64,000 nucleotides of DNA from Darksidea phi (GCA_030770425.1 JASJFT010000038.1:1-64000), one strand, 5' to 3'. Numbered from the stretch's first letter, positions 22,958 to 36,199 are shown. Notes: generated from the letters alone by a model not told the origin. Program-made: numbers and translations.

Positions 22958-24123
22958 ATGCCCGCCGATGCAGCCATGGTCTTTACGCCGCCGGAAGAGC
23001 ACGAGGGCTATCTGGGTGGCCGGTGCCCGCCAGAGGAGTCGCGCATTCATGCATCGCATAACCCGACCATGGAACAACAGCTCCCCGACGCGAACAATGG
23101 CGAGCCAGCGCTCAATGCCCCAGCGCAACAGCCCACACCTCCGCCGACCGAGCGAGAATCGCCCCCACGCGTCCTTTCACCGCCAGAATTGCATACCAAG
23201 CCCTCTGAGATGACGATAGAAGGGCCGGTTAGAGACATACCCACACCCGTGAGCGCGACAGATGACGGCGCGGAGGAGCAGCGGAATGCCCACGCGTCGC
23301 CGCTCTCCGCGACCGCATCGGCGCCCATGTCGTGGTCGCAACACAAGTACCTGACATCACCACACCCAAGCCACAGGGTCTGTATCACCTCGGTCGCGAC
23401 GGTCAAGCCTGCGCGCACGCGGCCATGTTGCTTACTCGAACACAGTTCCTGCCGAACACGTCGTCTTCGCTCCTCCGCCCCGGTAGCCGCTTCAAGGGCA
23501 ACCAGACCTCCGACCGCCAGAAGTACGAAGTTGAAGTGGAAATAAAATATGTGGACATGCGCGAGTCATTTCTGTGCGGATACCTGCGCATCAAGGGTGC
23601 GTGCACCCCGGCATCGACGTGACTGGCATGCGGCTAACGTTTGACAGGTCTAACGGAAGATCATCCAAGCCTCACCACATACTTCGAGGGGGAGATAATC
23701 GGCAGCAAGTACACGTTTATCACACAACATCCTGAGTGGGGTTCGAACGAAAAGGTCGACCGGCAGCACTGGGCTAGATTCCCAGCATACAAGCCCCTTA
23801 CCAAATACTCTTCGCGGCCCGAACTGGTGACAAAAGACTGGATGCAGAAGGAGCACCTTTTCATGCGCTGGAAAGAATATTTCCTCGTCCCCGACCACCG
23901 GGTAAAGACGATAAATGGGGCGAGTTTTGAGGGTTTTTACTACATCTGCTTCAATCAGATGTCGGGCGGCATCGAGGGCATTTATTTCCATGCGAAGAGT
24001 GAGAAGTATGTTAATCGCCTCCACGCAACGTTACGCACGCTGACTATGGTGGACAGATTCCAGAAACTCCAGTTAGAACGCGTTGAAGACCACGGGTGTC
24101 AAGGCGCAATTGAATTCCGATGA
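22958..24123 (+). CDS. GID4: GID4/Vid24-like substrate receptor of the GID/CTLH ubiquitin ligase, with apparent frameshift
   Basis: GID4 recognises N-terminal proline degrons, for example on gluconeogenic enzymes. Exons are 22958-23596 and 23648-24123. The C-terminal beta-barrel is clear: LRPGSRFKGNQTSDRQKYEV, YVDMRESFLCGYLRIKGLTE, LTTYFEGEIIGSKYTF, FMRWKEYFLVPDHRV, GASFEGFYYICFNQMSGGI, GIYFHAKSEKY, GAIEFR. Before it lies a Pro/Ser-rich N-terminus of ~140 residues. The two parts are in different frames: the upstream frame reads sensibly to PHPSHR and the downstream frame resumes at GLYHLGRDGQAC. The two meet at a GGG run, 23376-23378, where a single missing base explains the break. With that base the protein would have about 371 residues. 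No plausible intron solves it. Either the locus is mutated, or the assembly has a homopolymer error, or translation begins at an internal ATG near 23422. Confidence 0.82.
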
Positions 24124-25552
<1,429 letters not shown>

Positions 25553-25731
25553 GGTATGCAATGGGGTTCATGATATGAGGCATGATATGAGATGTAAGGC
25601 CTGGTAAATAGATGTAGATCCGCTCCTGAAGTAGCGGGTATCAAAACTTTTCCGACACCCGAATAGAAAATGCAATGCCTATACGCCGCACTTGAATGAT
25701 GCCACACAACCACGCCAGCACCTTGGTAACT

Positions 25732-26604
25732 CTAGTCCTCTATTCCGCCCCATTCTGTTTCCTCCCCATCTTGCATCTCCTCGTTCACGTCCTTCTCGCC
25801 CTTCCAGGCCTTCAGTCTCTCGTCTTCCAAACACTCTTTCGCAGCCTGCCTCACAACCTTCAGCCTCCCCTCCTTGGCCAACTTCTCAACCGGCTGCATC
25901 ACCAAGTTAAGCCTATCCAATCTCCCCTCCCATTCACCATCCACCTTCTCCAACTCATCAACCCAAACATCCAACACATGAAACCTCAGCCCGTTAGGCA
26001 CCTTCATATCCGTCCCGTTCAGTGCCGTCTCACTCAGTATCCTGCCACACTCTTCAATCGCCTCTGTATCCTTCCATCCATCTTTAGCTAGAAACCGGAA
26101 AGAAGCGTTTACGTATTGGCGGATGAGGTAGAGGTATTTGTCTAGCCGTAGGGCTTCGATTTGCGACCACTCGCGCGCAATGGTAACCCAGAAGGCGCGT
26201 AGGAAAGGGAGTACGAGTTGCGGTTGAAGAGCGGAGGGGAGCGAGGCGAGAGAGAGGGACAGGCGTTGTTGGAGGACGGGTTTGTCTTGCATCCATAGGC
26301 CTGCCTTCTATCAGTCTATAGTCCGTGCCGCAACGGTTGGTGGAGTTTGCGGTCGGTGAGAAGGCAAGAATACTGCGACGTACAGTAAAACAGTCCTTTC
26401 CACAGCTTGAGCAAGTCGAGTTCTGATATCTCAGACCGGCCACTGAGGAATGTGCGGAGCGAGGTGAGCGCTTGGTCGCGTGTTTTCTTGTCTGGCTGCG
26501 CGTTAGCGGTCGCTGCTCGTTTCTGCTATCCTTAGGGTAGTGTTAGGCGCACCGCTCGAAGCGAGGTGTTTTATAAACGGGCTACTTTGCGGATCGGCGG
26601 CCAT
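25732..26604 (-). CDS. RRP1: Ribosomal RNA processing protein 1 (Nop52 family)
   Basis: Nucleolar factor for 27S pre-rRNA processing and 60S subunit assembly. Exons 26553-26604, 26384-26491 and 25732-26300 join to 242 residues. The N-terminus reads MAADPQSSPFIKHLASS, followed by KKTRDQALTSL, LKLWKGLFYCLWMQDKPV, then FWVTIAREWSQIEALRLDKY and LIRQYVNASFRFLAK, the conserved core of the family. The C-terminus is acidic (GEETEWGGIED). It is close to the size of yeast Rrp1 (278). The start is the only ATG in frame and stands at the gene's left promoter boundary. Confidence 0.92.
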
Positions 26605-27770
26605 GATGTATGTATGCGTTGTGGAACGGGTTGCGCAAGTTCTCGAGTGATAGTCGCGACACTACTTCCAAAAATCTAGGTTATCGATAAGGGCGGGGCT
26701 AACACTTGTTATGGCTTAGCGCAAGCTCGCGTTCACTCACACCAATTAATTAGGAAAAATATAAGAGGATGTTAGTAGCGCTACGTACCAAGAGGTTCGT
26801 TTATAGATATATCGCTTAAGAAAAATATAAAGAATAACTATATTTAGACGAGAATATATATATAATATCTATATATACTTTAGAATTATATATTTTAATA
26901 TTCTTTATTTATTTAGATCTATCTTTAATAAGAAGAAAATACTAAACTTATAAATAGCTATTAGATATATAAACGAAAGACCGATACGTTATATTAGAAA
27001 AGAGATTCTTAAAAATAATATAGAGAATAAGTTTTCTATTTAGAAGTAAATAATAGTATTTAGATATTAATAAGACGAATCGCTACCCTATTAGAGTACG
27101 ATCCGTCCGAGAGATATATAAGACTATTAGATAATTCCTTTAAAAATCGATACCTAATACGCTAGCTATTTATACTTATACTAGAATATATAGATATATT
27201 ATTATATATCGAATTAATCTAGTTTTATACTATTTATATCTTTTTTAAATTATTCTAGTCTAATAGTATAAAGCTAGATTCTAATAATAGCTTCGATATA
27301 TATTCTTATCTAATAAATTAATAAATTATTTTTAGCTTTACGTAGAATAGCTATAAAAGATAGCCCTTTAATTAATTTCTAAAATTTAGTTATTTTAGAT
27401 TCCGAGTATTTGCCAAGTTTTTAGCTAGGTTTTAGATGGTCTGTGCGTAGCTAGAACTATATCTTTATTTACTACTAGCTGCCCTTTACTAGACAACATC
27501 AATCTACTAGGTAATTTCAAACCTTACTAAATCACGCGATATAACTAAAGTAAGTTATTAGCGACACTACACGCCGTCTATTACTCAAGTTTTAAGGGTT
27601 GGTTTGGCTATTTCCACGCGTCCTAAGTTTTATAACAGCCCGCGCCGGTTTACTCACTACAACCACATGGCGCTCACTATACGCCAAAATACATCAGGCA
27701 AACATGCAGCAACATGATTAGAGGCATTTTGAAGGATTAACGAAGCGAGCTAACATGATGCAGAGGTCAT
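26605..27770. other. AT-rich RIP-type island, no gene
   Basis: From about 26740 to 27420 the DNA is very AT-rich with CpA/TpG depletion and no open frame, like the retroelement at the left end but without any recognisable motif. It is probably an old repeat fragment. From 27420 to 27770 composition becomes normal again and must include the promoter of the H3K9 methyltransferase gene. Confidence 0.6.
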
Positions 27771-29527
27771 ATGCCAACCATGGTGGTGATTCCCACGAAT
27801 GGGCGGACCGCGCGACGAGTGTCTGTGGACAAGGTGCGAACCGCAGTATCTCATGCCAAAATTACTACCAACGGCTAATCACCACTTAGGTTCACTCCAT
27901 AGTTTCAAATCGCACTAAAGGAAATGTTGGTCTTGCTGCGCTTCATCCGTCTCCACTTACGTAATCTGACATCGCCCACATAGGAAGAGCAATTCCTTGT
28001 CCGGTGGAACACGACGTCTTCAAGTGATAAACCTCCGCTTAGCTGGCATTGTATAAACGAGCTGGCGAGGTGCCTGGAACTTGTACAAGACTACCTTGAA
28101 GCAAGGCAGGAGTGAGTCAGAGATGTTGCGATATAAGGGTCCCGCTAACTCTTCCACAGATCTATGAGGACACTGCCGTCTCTCGCAGCCAAAAAAAGGA
28201 AGAGCCCAGAGAGCGAAACAGAGTTCGATCGTCGCGCTTCACCGTTCGATCGTTGCCTCAGACAAGCCAGCCGAACCCCGCCTGTGTCTCGTTCACCTTC
28301 AGTATCATCCACATCTTCAGCGCCACCGATCGATGTCTATAATGGCGTCCTCGATGCCGATGCAAACGGTTTCATATTCTGCCGCAATGTGAGTGTTTCT
28401 CTTATCGAAAGAGATCATTTAAACATAGTATTCTAACACGGCCGTAGGCAATCGGGCCGAATGTCACAGAAATCGACATCTGCAATGTTCCCACACCTGA
28501 TATGCTCCGGACAGCCCAGCGCTCGAAGGTCGACAGTGCCAATATCTTAATTCGCGCCGAGTATGCTCGTCGCCTCGAGAAAGTTCATGGAGGGAACCTC
28601 TACCTAGTCAATGTGTACGACACTTCGACTCCATCCCTGCGCTTCCGTTACATCTCCGAGTACATCCTACGCGATGGAGTATATAAAGCAGACTCAGCCA
28701 CGCAAGAGGGATGCCAACGGTGTTCTCCAAATATGGGCCGCGATATTGGCTGCGAGTATACGAAGAAATGCTCGTGCCTTGAGTACGCCGCCGTGGATGA
28801 AGCTCGGATGGATGCACAGATGATGGCTGACTATGAAAACGCTATGGCGACCGGCAAATCAACCTTGGGGTTTCCGAAAAAATTTCCGTATTTCGCCGAT
28901 GGCACCAAGATCCAGCGTGCTGGCTGTTTGGTACCATTCTACTTACGCTCTCGCCGTCCGATCTACGAGTGCAATGATGCTTGTAGGTGTGGCCCGCGTT
29001 GTCGAAACAAGAACGTCCAGTTCGGTCGCACGGTGAAATTGGAAATCTTCAAAACAGGCAGCGGTCGTGGGTGGGGTCTACGATGCAAGGAGGATCTTCA
29101 CGAAGGCCAATTCATCGACACATACCGCGGAGAAGTCATCACCGACGCCGAAGCCACCCGCCGCGAGGAAGCTGCATCCTCGAAGATGAAAGCTTCCTAT
29201 CTCTACAGCCTCGACAAGTTTGCAGAGAGCGAGGGCATAGCCCAAGAGGATCTCTACGTTGTCGATGGAGAGTTTATGGGCGGTCCGACCAAGTTCATGA
29301 ACCACTCGTGCGAGCCGAATTGTCGTCAGTACACTGTTAGTTATAACAAGCACGATCCGAGAGTATACGATTTGGCGTTTTTCGCCTGCCGTGACATCCC
29401 TGCGGGCGAAGAACTGACTTTCGATTACCTAGATAAGGAAGAAGGCGAAGAAATTGATGATCCGGGAGAGGATGCTATTCCGTGTCTCTGTGGTGCAGAC
29501 AAATGCAGAAAATGGCTGTGGACGTGA
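27771..29527 (+). CDS. KMT1: Histone H3 lysine-9 methyltransferase with N-terminal chromodomain (Clr4/KMT1/DIM-5 class)
   Basis: Writes H3K9 methylation for heterochromatin. Five exons (27771-27833, 27890-27925, 27984-28111, 28160-28388, 28448-29527) join to 511 residues. Exons 1-3 rebuild a chromodomain at residues ~16-75: VSVDKVHSIVSNRTKG, EEQFLVRWN, PPLSWHCINELARCLELVQD. A basic linker (AAKKRKS) follows. The pre-SET zinc cluster shows GCQRCSP, CEYTKKCSCLEYA and NDACRCGPRCRNK. The SET domain has GRGWGLRCKEDLHEG, TKFMNHSCEPN and ELTFDYLD; post-SET is CLCGADKCRKWLW at the C-terminus. All catalytic motifs are intact. The chromodomain makes it Clr4/SUV39-like in layout, whereas Neurospora DIM-5 lacks one. 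ATG 27771 is preceded in frame by TGA. In Neurospora this pathway marks RIP-mutated DNA such as that flanking this gene. Confidence 0.93.
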
Positions 29528-31731
29528 GGAGACAAGCTGGCGATGCATAAAAAGATGAGATGGCTCTGGGAGGAGCTCATGTGGCATGTTTCTGCAACGG
29601 AAGTTGAGGTGCTTGGAGGTGGAGGGTAGGCAACTTGGGTATCTTCCAAGCGATCCTGAGGTTCTTTTCTTCCTTAAATTTCCTCCAGGATGTATTATAT
29701 CCGGTGTGGACCCCCTTTACACTTCTCGTCATGTATCTATTACCGCTTCAATGCTTGTGGCTTGCACGCCCATGACGGCGCAAGACCTGAAAACTGTCTC
29801 TTCGGGTCATAGTTTTTAAGTTGGATAAGATTTGGTAATTTATCAACTCGCTTTACGAGAATGCGCCTCGGGTAGAGACCGCATGGTCCAATTTCATACC
29901 TTTGAGCGAAGCTGTCTAGTGACCTGAGATATCGTAAGTCATCAATTTGACACGTAGTGGTGCAAATCGATGCAGTCCCAAGTGCCCATCATATGTTACG
30001 TAACTTTTAGTTGTCGGATAGTAAAGGTGGAGGGCAACTAGCGGTTTGGTAATATGAGATTACCGTGTCTTGTTGTCATAGCGGTCCACACAAAGGAACG
30101 GGTAAGAGTTTGCTTGGAATGTGATTCAACGATGTCAGTTTGTCGTCAACGCAGCCAGGGCAAAGTGCGTATTGTATCTTAACGCTAATGACAGTGGCGA
30201 GCCTATGCTGTATATATATTTATCACCCCCATAAATCATCATAAATCACTCAATAGGAAAGCTCGATGGCTCAGGGGAAGAGCAACGGGCTCATATAGAA
30301 ATGAAACCCGTAGGTCGGTGGAGTAAGTCAAACATCTCGCCGTATTGCTAGAAAGCATACTAACGGTCAATAGTCGAAACCACCTCGAGTTAATAATATG
30401 CCCATTCTTTTGTTTTTCTGTTCTTTCTTTTGGGTCTGCTCTAGAGAGTAAAACCTTTTGGGGATTGACATTTTTGCGTAAAAAATAAATAATAAAAAAG
30501 AAGCTGATGGTTACTACTAGGAAGCTTTACGAAGGTACTCCAGGTTGCAGTGAATAAGTTGATATAAACCTGTGGAAGCGTTCACGAGACAATTCATATC
30601 GTTGAGTTTAGAATCGCGAAGACATATGAGGGTACACTTTTAGAGAGGTAGAGCAAGGGATATATCTGGTCTTATTGAATAGCTAATAAGGGCCAGGTGG
30701 CTACGAAGTCCAGGAAAATCGACACAATCCCATTCACAATAATGGAAAGATTATTTAAACCATTTGGCCTAAGCGAAAAGGTGTGGAAGCCTCCATTGGA
30801 GCCGCATCGATAATGTTATGGAGAAAAGCACCAAAGCCGCCGCAGTATGTAAGACGAATTCCTCGGTTCCAACGACCTTCTCCAGGCAATCCTAAACATA
30901 AACTTGCTAGAGTTCGTCCAACTACGCCAGGACCAACACAGATGAAAAACTCCGACCATCAGGCAAAGTGGCTCTGTATGCGGATGCTTCTGCGATGTGT
31001 GTTCGTAAACAAACAATGAGAACCTGTCATTCGTGGATCAATCTACCTCGTGCCATATCTAACGCCGTACCTTAGTCTGCCACTAGAAATCGCTGATGGC
31101 GATACGCTAAATATAGTTTTTGAGGCCCAGGGACATATCGATAGGAGCAGCGAACTCGCCGGCTTGAATTTCATCACTGGGCTACGAAGAGTCCTAAAGT
31201 GAACTTCAACTTCAGCATTGGCCGTTTGCGTCATTACGAAAATCCAATCCATGCTGGTATGAATTTACAAGCTATTCTCCTATCAGGCACTAAGCCACAG
31301 GCTCTTGACTATAAACATGAAGTCCCTTGGAGCGTCTCTTTCATCGCCGTAGCATACTATGCCGTAATTACCAATTTGAATATGGCGGATTGAAAACCTG
31401 GCAACGAATATTTAGGTACTTGTCTTCGACATTGAGAGATTGGTCATAAATGTTTGCGCATGCGAATCGTGCGGCTGATGTGTTCAATTGGATGAGAGTG
31501 ATTGTTTTATACAATCAGACGGGTCCTACGGCGAGGCCAGAACGTAGAAGTGTCTCAAAAGACATTTACTCATTGCGGTCTGTTTGGAACTCAAGTGTTG
31601 GCTCTTCATAACCTCTTGACAGTCAATGAGTACGGAATACAAAACAATAGTAATAGTTCAAACAAACGCTGTCTCAAGGGTCAAGAGTCATTCAAAGTTG
31701 AAGATCATAGAGGCCTTAGAATAGAGACGCC
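29528..31731. other. Gene-poor stretch with a degenerate coding relic
   Basis: 2.2 kb. Between about 30750 and 31390 several short frames on the plus strand read like protein, for example ERLFKPFGLSEKVW, LLQAILNINLLEFVQL, LEIADGDTLNIVF and ELAGLNFITGLRRVL. They are separated by stops and frame changes with no splice solution, suggesting a dead gene I cannot name. 30261-30350 contains a tRNA-like 5' half. The rest holds nothing I can support. Confidence 0.4.
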
Positions 31732-33589
31732 TCATAAATCACTCTCCAAACCCTTTCTTCGTCTGCTGAGTCTAACGTCGCTAGGAAATTCGAATGGTTC
31801 CATCGCCAACCCAGCTAAATCGACGCCAGTACTGGATGGGCCAGAATGCATTGGCCATAGCACTCCTTCATCGACCTGCTGTGGAGCTTCATAATCCTCA
31901 GCTGTTGTTTCAATGAACTTTGCAAAGTCCGGCGGCTCTGTCGCTTCCGGAGCCACTGGGTGTTCAAGCGATTGGTAGCCCGAGTCTTGACCCTGGTAGA
32001 CACCGTATGAAAAAGGTGCTTCTAGTTGCGCACTCTCGTTGAGATCGAGGAGCACTGCCGTGAGGGATGTTGCTGGTACTGTGGTCGTTCCGATAATGGC
32101 TTCGGCTCGCCTATACGAGTTATTACCGTCGGGACACAGTGAGGGGCTTAGGGGCAGGGTGGCTAACTGTAGTGGTGGGGATATGGACTGTCCAAATGCA
32201 GTATTTTGAGCCTTTTGAGATCAAGACATGTTAGCATAGCCCGTCTTGCGTGTTTCGCCAAAATAATCGTACCTCGTGTGACATCTCCGTAAGTGGCTGA
32301 GACATTGTTACAGCACCGTCTCTCGGGAGTAATGGCGCATTCGTGAAATCCGGCTCATTCAAGAAATCGGGTGCTGAAAGTGCCGCAATGTATTGATTTG
32401 AGTCTACCGATGTACTCGATACGTCCACTGAGCAATGACCAGGTACCAAATAATCATAATCTGTCCATTGTTAGTGATACTTTGTCAGAGTTGAGAAGTC
32501 AAGATAGTACATGGGGATGGAATGGCATCATTTTGCTGTGAATCAAACAACTGACGATATATACTTCGCCACTTCTCCTCCGGACTAGACGATTGGCCTT
32601 GGATGATCGAATTCGCAAAACGGGCATCTTGTTCTTCGTTCATCCACTCGGGCTCGAATGGTGTCAACTGCCTTGGTTGACACTGACCACTACTCCGGTG
32701 TAGCTGTTCAGCATGCTCGGCATGCGCGCGAGTTCTTCCATGGAACCTCTGCTTGCATGTAATGCAACAAGGTACCCTCAATGAATGAACTCTCTTCAAA
32801 TGCTCACTGTAAGCCATAAGTAATAGTTCAAATAGTGACATGAGGTCAGGAATCTAGTACTTACACTAGCTTTCCTGGTGTTGGAAACCCAAAGCGTTCC
32901 GTGCAGCTATTACCGACCAAGATATACCTTGAACGATCATGTTTGGCGAAAGGACATGCAAGCATGTTTGCAAACGGCGAGGTAGAGTTGAGTAGAGAAT
33001 TAGGCATAGTATGGCTATCCTCGCTTTCTTGCCTTGAGGTTTGGGATCCCTTAGATTTTGCAGCTCCCTTCCGGCGATATGAAACAAGGGGCCTTGAAGA
33101 GGGCGCAACTCTTGGGTTTTCCCGCATTCTTTCGGAGCCATGTGAACGGTCGGCAGGACATTGTTTTTGGCCGAGCTGATTCCCAGATGCGAAGATGCCA
33201 TCAACGTTCGACAAAACCCGTACAAGCCTCTTCTTCCGGTCTTCAATTGGTGATAGCTCCAAGTCGTCGACCCAATGTGCGATGTCTCCGATAGCGGCAT
33301 CGATCTGCTCTCGGGTACATTGGGACTGCAAGAGTTCAAAGATTGGTATATCCTTTGAAGGAATCAAACCGCTAGACCCAAATCCATGTCGATGGCCTGT
33401 TGTCTGCAATTGCGTGCTATATGGAGATGAAATCGAAGAATGTGTTATTGAAACCTCGGAGCTAGAATAAGAAGGTTCCGATACACTCCATCTTCGTCTT
33501 TGAGCTGTTACGGGGGCTGGTGCCGGTATAAGAGGTTGGAAGCTGGTAACGTTAGCGAAGGATAGGATTCTTGACCGGCAGGCGAACAT
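31732..33589 (-). CDS. Fungal zinc-finger-type protein (CPF...C / C2H2 family), function unknown
   Basis: Exons 32865-33589, 32511-32806, 32273-32460 and 31732-32211 join to 562 residues. The N-terminal third is Ser/Arg-rich. The core is FANMLACPFAKHDRSRYI, a further Cys, then EHLKRVH, LRVPCCITCKQRF and AHAEHAEQLHRSSGQC. This is a pattern found in many Dothideomycete proteins: a CPF...C half-finger followed by H-x4-H and C-x2-C elements. The C-terminal half is acidic and low in structure (PPDFAKFIETTAEDYE). It may be a nuclear regulator, but that is only inferred from the zinc ligands. The start is uncertain: ATG 33589 gives the longest frame, but an ATG at 33594-33596 followed by donor GTATGT would give a tiny first exon spliced to 33542. 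Confidence 0.75.
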
Positions 33590-33596
33590 ACTTCAT

Positions 33597-34307
33597 CGCT
33601 GCACCAATCTCGTGCTATATCTCTTGATTGGATAGACTAGCACATGCATTTACTGTGCAAATGATCAGAGAAATGCTGCTACCCGCTTATATCTGTGGAT
33701 CCTGTTCGTCTCCGGAAACTGGTATTTGTGGAGGGTCGCTCAACGGCTTCGACTATGGCAGCGCAACGAGACTCTTCACCTATTGCAGCACAAGCGTTCC
33801 ACGGCTCTTCATGTCTAGGCGCATGCAGCCAGAGGTAGAAGCAATAGGACAGATCCGATCCTTTTAAGGGCTGCTGGTCGTTAACCAATCGCTGGGGTTG
33901 CATTACATCGAATAAGGTAATAACATGATATAAGGAAGACAGCGCGTGGCAAGCGAGTTTAGAAGAGGGCAGTGGCGGAGAGGTGAGGTCATTTTGAAAG
34001 CGATGCTGAGATGGAGAATGCCAAGAATCGCAACTGCGATGACAGTATGATTGGTGGAAAAGCCCGACGATGACTTGCAAAACAAGCAGACACAAACCAA
34101 ATACAAACCATGAAGTCAGCTATTATGAAATTTGGCCTCGGTGGTGCTTGATCTTGGGGCTACTATAGGCAGTCTCGCTCTCAACGGCTCAAGCCGAAGG
34201 ACTCAAATGAGCATATCTTCCACTGTTGTTGGAGCATCGCGTCCGCGAACGACCTGGTGAGAATGAATCGCGGCCGCGATTAGGATTTTCTAATATGAAT
34301 CCATGCC
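33597..34307. other. Intergenic, no confident gene
   Basis: 711 bp between two divergent genes. An open frame of 74 codons with an ATG at 33903 exists on the minus strand; it has no domain and I could not splice it convincingly to the zinc-finger gene. Confidence 0.45.
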
Positions 34308-35033
34308 ATGCAGCCCTCCGATCGAAAGCTAATGTGCAGGAGAACGCCACACAACCTTTCACTTCTCATGGCAGTCACCGCTACCACTCAATGGAACCCG
34401 AATGATACGATCACCATACACGTTGTTCTACGGAAAAGACGTGGCCGATGGCACTTGTACAATATCGATGGACATCGACACATATCAGGCGAAGATCTGA
34501 TGGCAAAGATTCAGAGATTGTATAGAAAGGAAATGCGCGCAATCTGCTCTTTCGGTGGAAGATATTTGAGCATCCAACGACCTGTAATTAATATTGGAAC
34601 ACTCTCGCCCGTAAGCACCTTCTGCCCGTTCTTCTGATGTAACATCTGGCTAATGATCCAGTCGATCTCGCAAATGAACATAACTTCACATCCCCATGAA
34701 GTCACCATCGCGTCTACCGTCCGCTCACGAGAGCTAACAGCGGGCTTCTACCGCCCGCAACTACTTCGAACATGCCGACCGTTTGCGGCGACACTCGCGA
34801 GCTATGGGCACGTACTCGTCGGCTCTCCCTGGAGGAAGGCGATTGTCATCGACTTCGAGTTAAACAGGGTATTTGTTGTGGTATTGTTAGGGACAACACT
34901 GATGTTGTCGATCCTGGTTGGAATCGCCCTTGGGGTGAGTTTGAAGCGTGCAGAGCTGGGTATAGCAGCTAGTGCTGGTTTGTTCGGAATGGTATCCGCA
35001 CTTGAGGTACTCCTGTTTTGGCTAGTCAAGTGA
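34308..35033 (+). CDS. Hypothetical membrane protein, 224 residues
   Basis: Exons 34308-34610 and 34662-35033 join in phase 0 across a 51-nt intron with donor GTAAGC, a GCTAATG branch sequence and acceptor CCAG. The first half is soluble and charged (VVLRKRRGRWHLYNIDGH, LMAKIQRLYRKEM). The last ~65 residues carry two hydrophobic segments, VFVVVLLGTTL followed by LSILVGIALGV, and IAASAGLFGMVSALEVLLFW. I do not recognise the family. The start is the first ATG of the frame; another ATG at 34296 is in a different frame and soon stops. Confidence 0.6.
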
Positions 35034-35203
35034 GGGGACGACATATGATAGTGTCCACGCAATCTACAGGATCATTCCTGGGCATGTAGATGACCGGATT
35101 GACAAAACTCACAACTTTGGGACTATGTCGTATTAATTATTACCTTAACCATGACCTTACACTACATGTAACATGTTCCCGAAGAGATAAGCCATGTCAC
35201 CTC

Positions 35204-35707
35204 TTACAACAACGCCCCGAAAATCGCCGACACTACAAGCATCGCCGCCATGCCCATCCCCGCCTTGTTCACACCCTGTGTCGGCGCTCCCAAAACAGCT
35301 GCCGCCCCCGTACTCGTCCCTGCCGCAGCGCCACTCTGCGTACCGCTCGGACTCCCACTCTCGCCTGCCCCCGAACTTGTCCCACTCGGCTTGCCCGTCG
35401 CCGTCGCGGTACTATTCCCCACGCAGAAGATCAACTGGGGGCTCACACCTCCATCTTGAAAGCACTTTTGTAGGTCTGCGACGCTTTGTTCGACGGAGAG
35501 GCAGTAGAGGGCGCAGTCATTTTCGTAGGACTCGACAGGCGCGGTTTTGCAGCAGCCTTTGAGAATATCGCCGTAGTTGGAGGGTAGGCCGGAGGTGCTG
35601 GCGACAGCGCAGGCGATGTCTTTGGTGTCTTGGAGGAAAGTAGAGAAGTCGGCTGTTGCGCAGGCGGTACTTGTTGGGGTTGCGGCGGCGGAGGAAGGTG
35701 TCGTCAT
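35204..35707 (-). CDS. Small Cys-rich protein with GPI-type C-terminus
   Basis: A single exon of 167 residues. Eight cysteines, including a CC pair (LKGCCKT) and NDCALYC, lie in the first 100 residues, followed by a Ser/Thr/Gly/Ala-rich linker and a hydrophobic tail (AAMLVVSAIFGALL) such as GPI transamidase accepts. No N-terminal signal peptide is visible: the protein begins MTTPSSAAATPTSTAC. A splice pair in the leader (donor GTGGGT at about 35792, acceptor CAG near 35735) suggests a 5' UTR intron rather than a missing signal exon. It may be a cell-wall protein with unusual export, or the start may lie in an unseen exon. Confidence 0.65.
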   Translation of the reverse strand: MTTPSSAAATPTSTACATADFSTFLQDTKDIACAVASTSGLPSNYGDILKGCCKTAPVESYENDCALYCLSVEQSVADLQKCFQDGGVSPQLIFCVGNSTATATGKPSGTSSGAGESGSPSGTQSGAAAGTSTGAAAVLGAPTQGVNKAGMGMAAMLVVSAIFGALL

Positions 35708-36199
35708 TCTGAGGTGACGCTGGAGCTGATGAGTTGAGGGTTAGTTATCTGTCTACTAGAACGGTGTTTGACGTGGAAAATTGACCCACCTGTGCAGTGA
35801 ATGGAAATACACTTGTTGATGTGAATAGGGGATTTGCTACTTGCTAGTAGGAGGTAGGAATGCAGAGGTTGATTGCGTAGAGTGGAAAAGGGGCGATGAT
35901 CGAGAGATTCCTCAGTATATAAGCATAGTGTCACGGTTTCACCTGCCGTGGCGTGGTCTTTGCCGCTGAGTCGTGGCGCCACATTCTGGGTAGTTGCCCC
36001 GGAAACTGCTTCCCTGACGTTGCTATTTCTGAGGCTCCGACATCATAGACCGGCGGCGTAGTCCGACATCCTGTCATCTACGTTAACATTAGGCGAGGTC
36101 CGTGCTTTTGGGTTTGTCACGTGCCTGTCTCGAATAAGAACAGTGAGTGTCGCCTTTCCTATTTCGACCTAGATGGGTAATTAGTTCCTCCTTTCCCTC
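35708..36199. other. Intergenic between the Cys-rich protein and the GH105 gene
   Basis: 492 bp; contains the leader and promoter of the Cys-rich gene and the 3' UTR of the hydrolase. No other feature seen. Confidence 0.5.

Noticed and set aside
23047..23418. 123-codon minus-strand frame in the GID4-like gene
   Set aside because: Shadow of the Pro/Ser-rich N-terminal coding region in GC-rich DNA.
30261..30350. tRNA-Met-like sequence with a possible 9-nt intron after the CAT anticodon
   Set aside because: The D arm and the anticodon stem ACGGG/CCCGT look right, but there is no B box and the T arm and acceptor do not pair. At best a fragment.
33679..33903. 74-codon minus-strand ORF as a first exon of the zinc-finger gene
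   Set aside because: No donor/acceptor pair keeps the frame with a plausible intron; composition is not distinctive.
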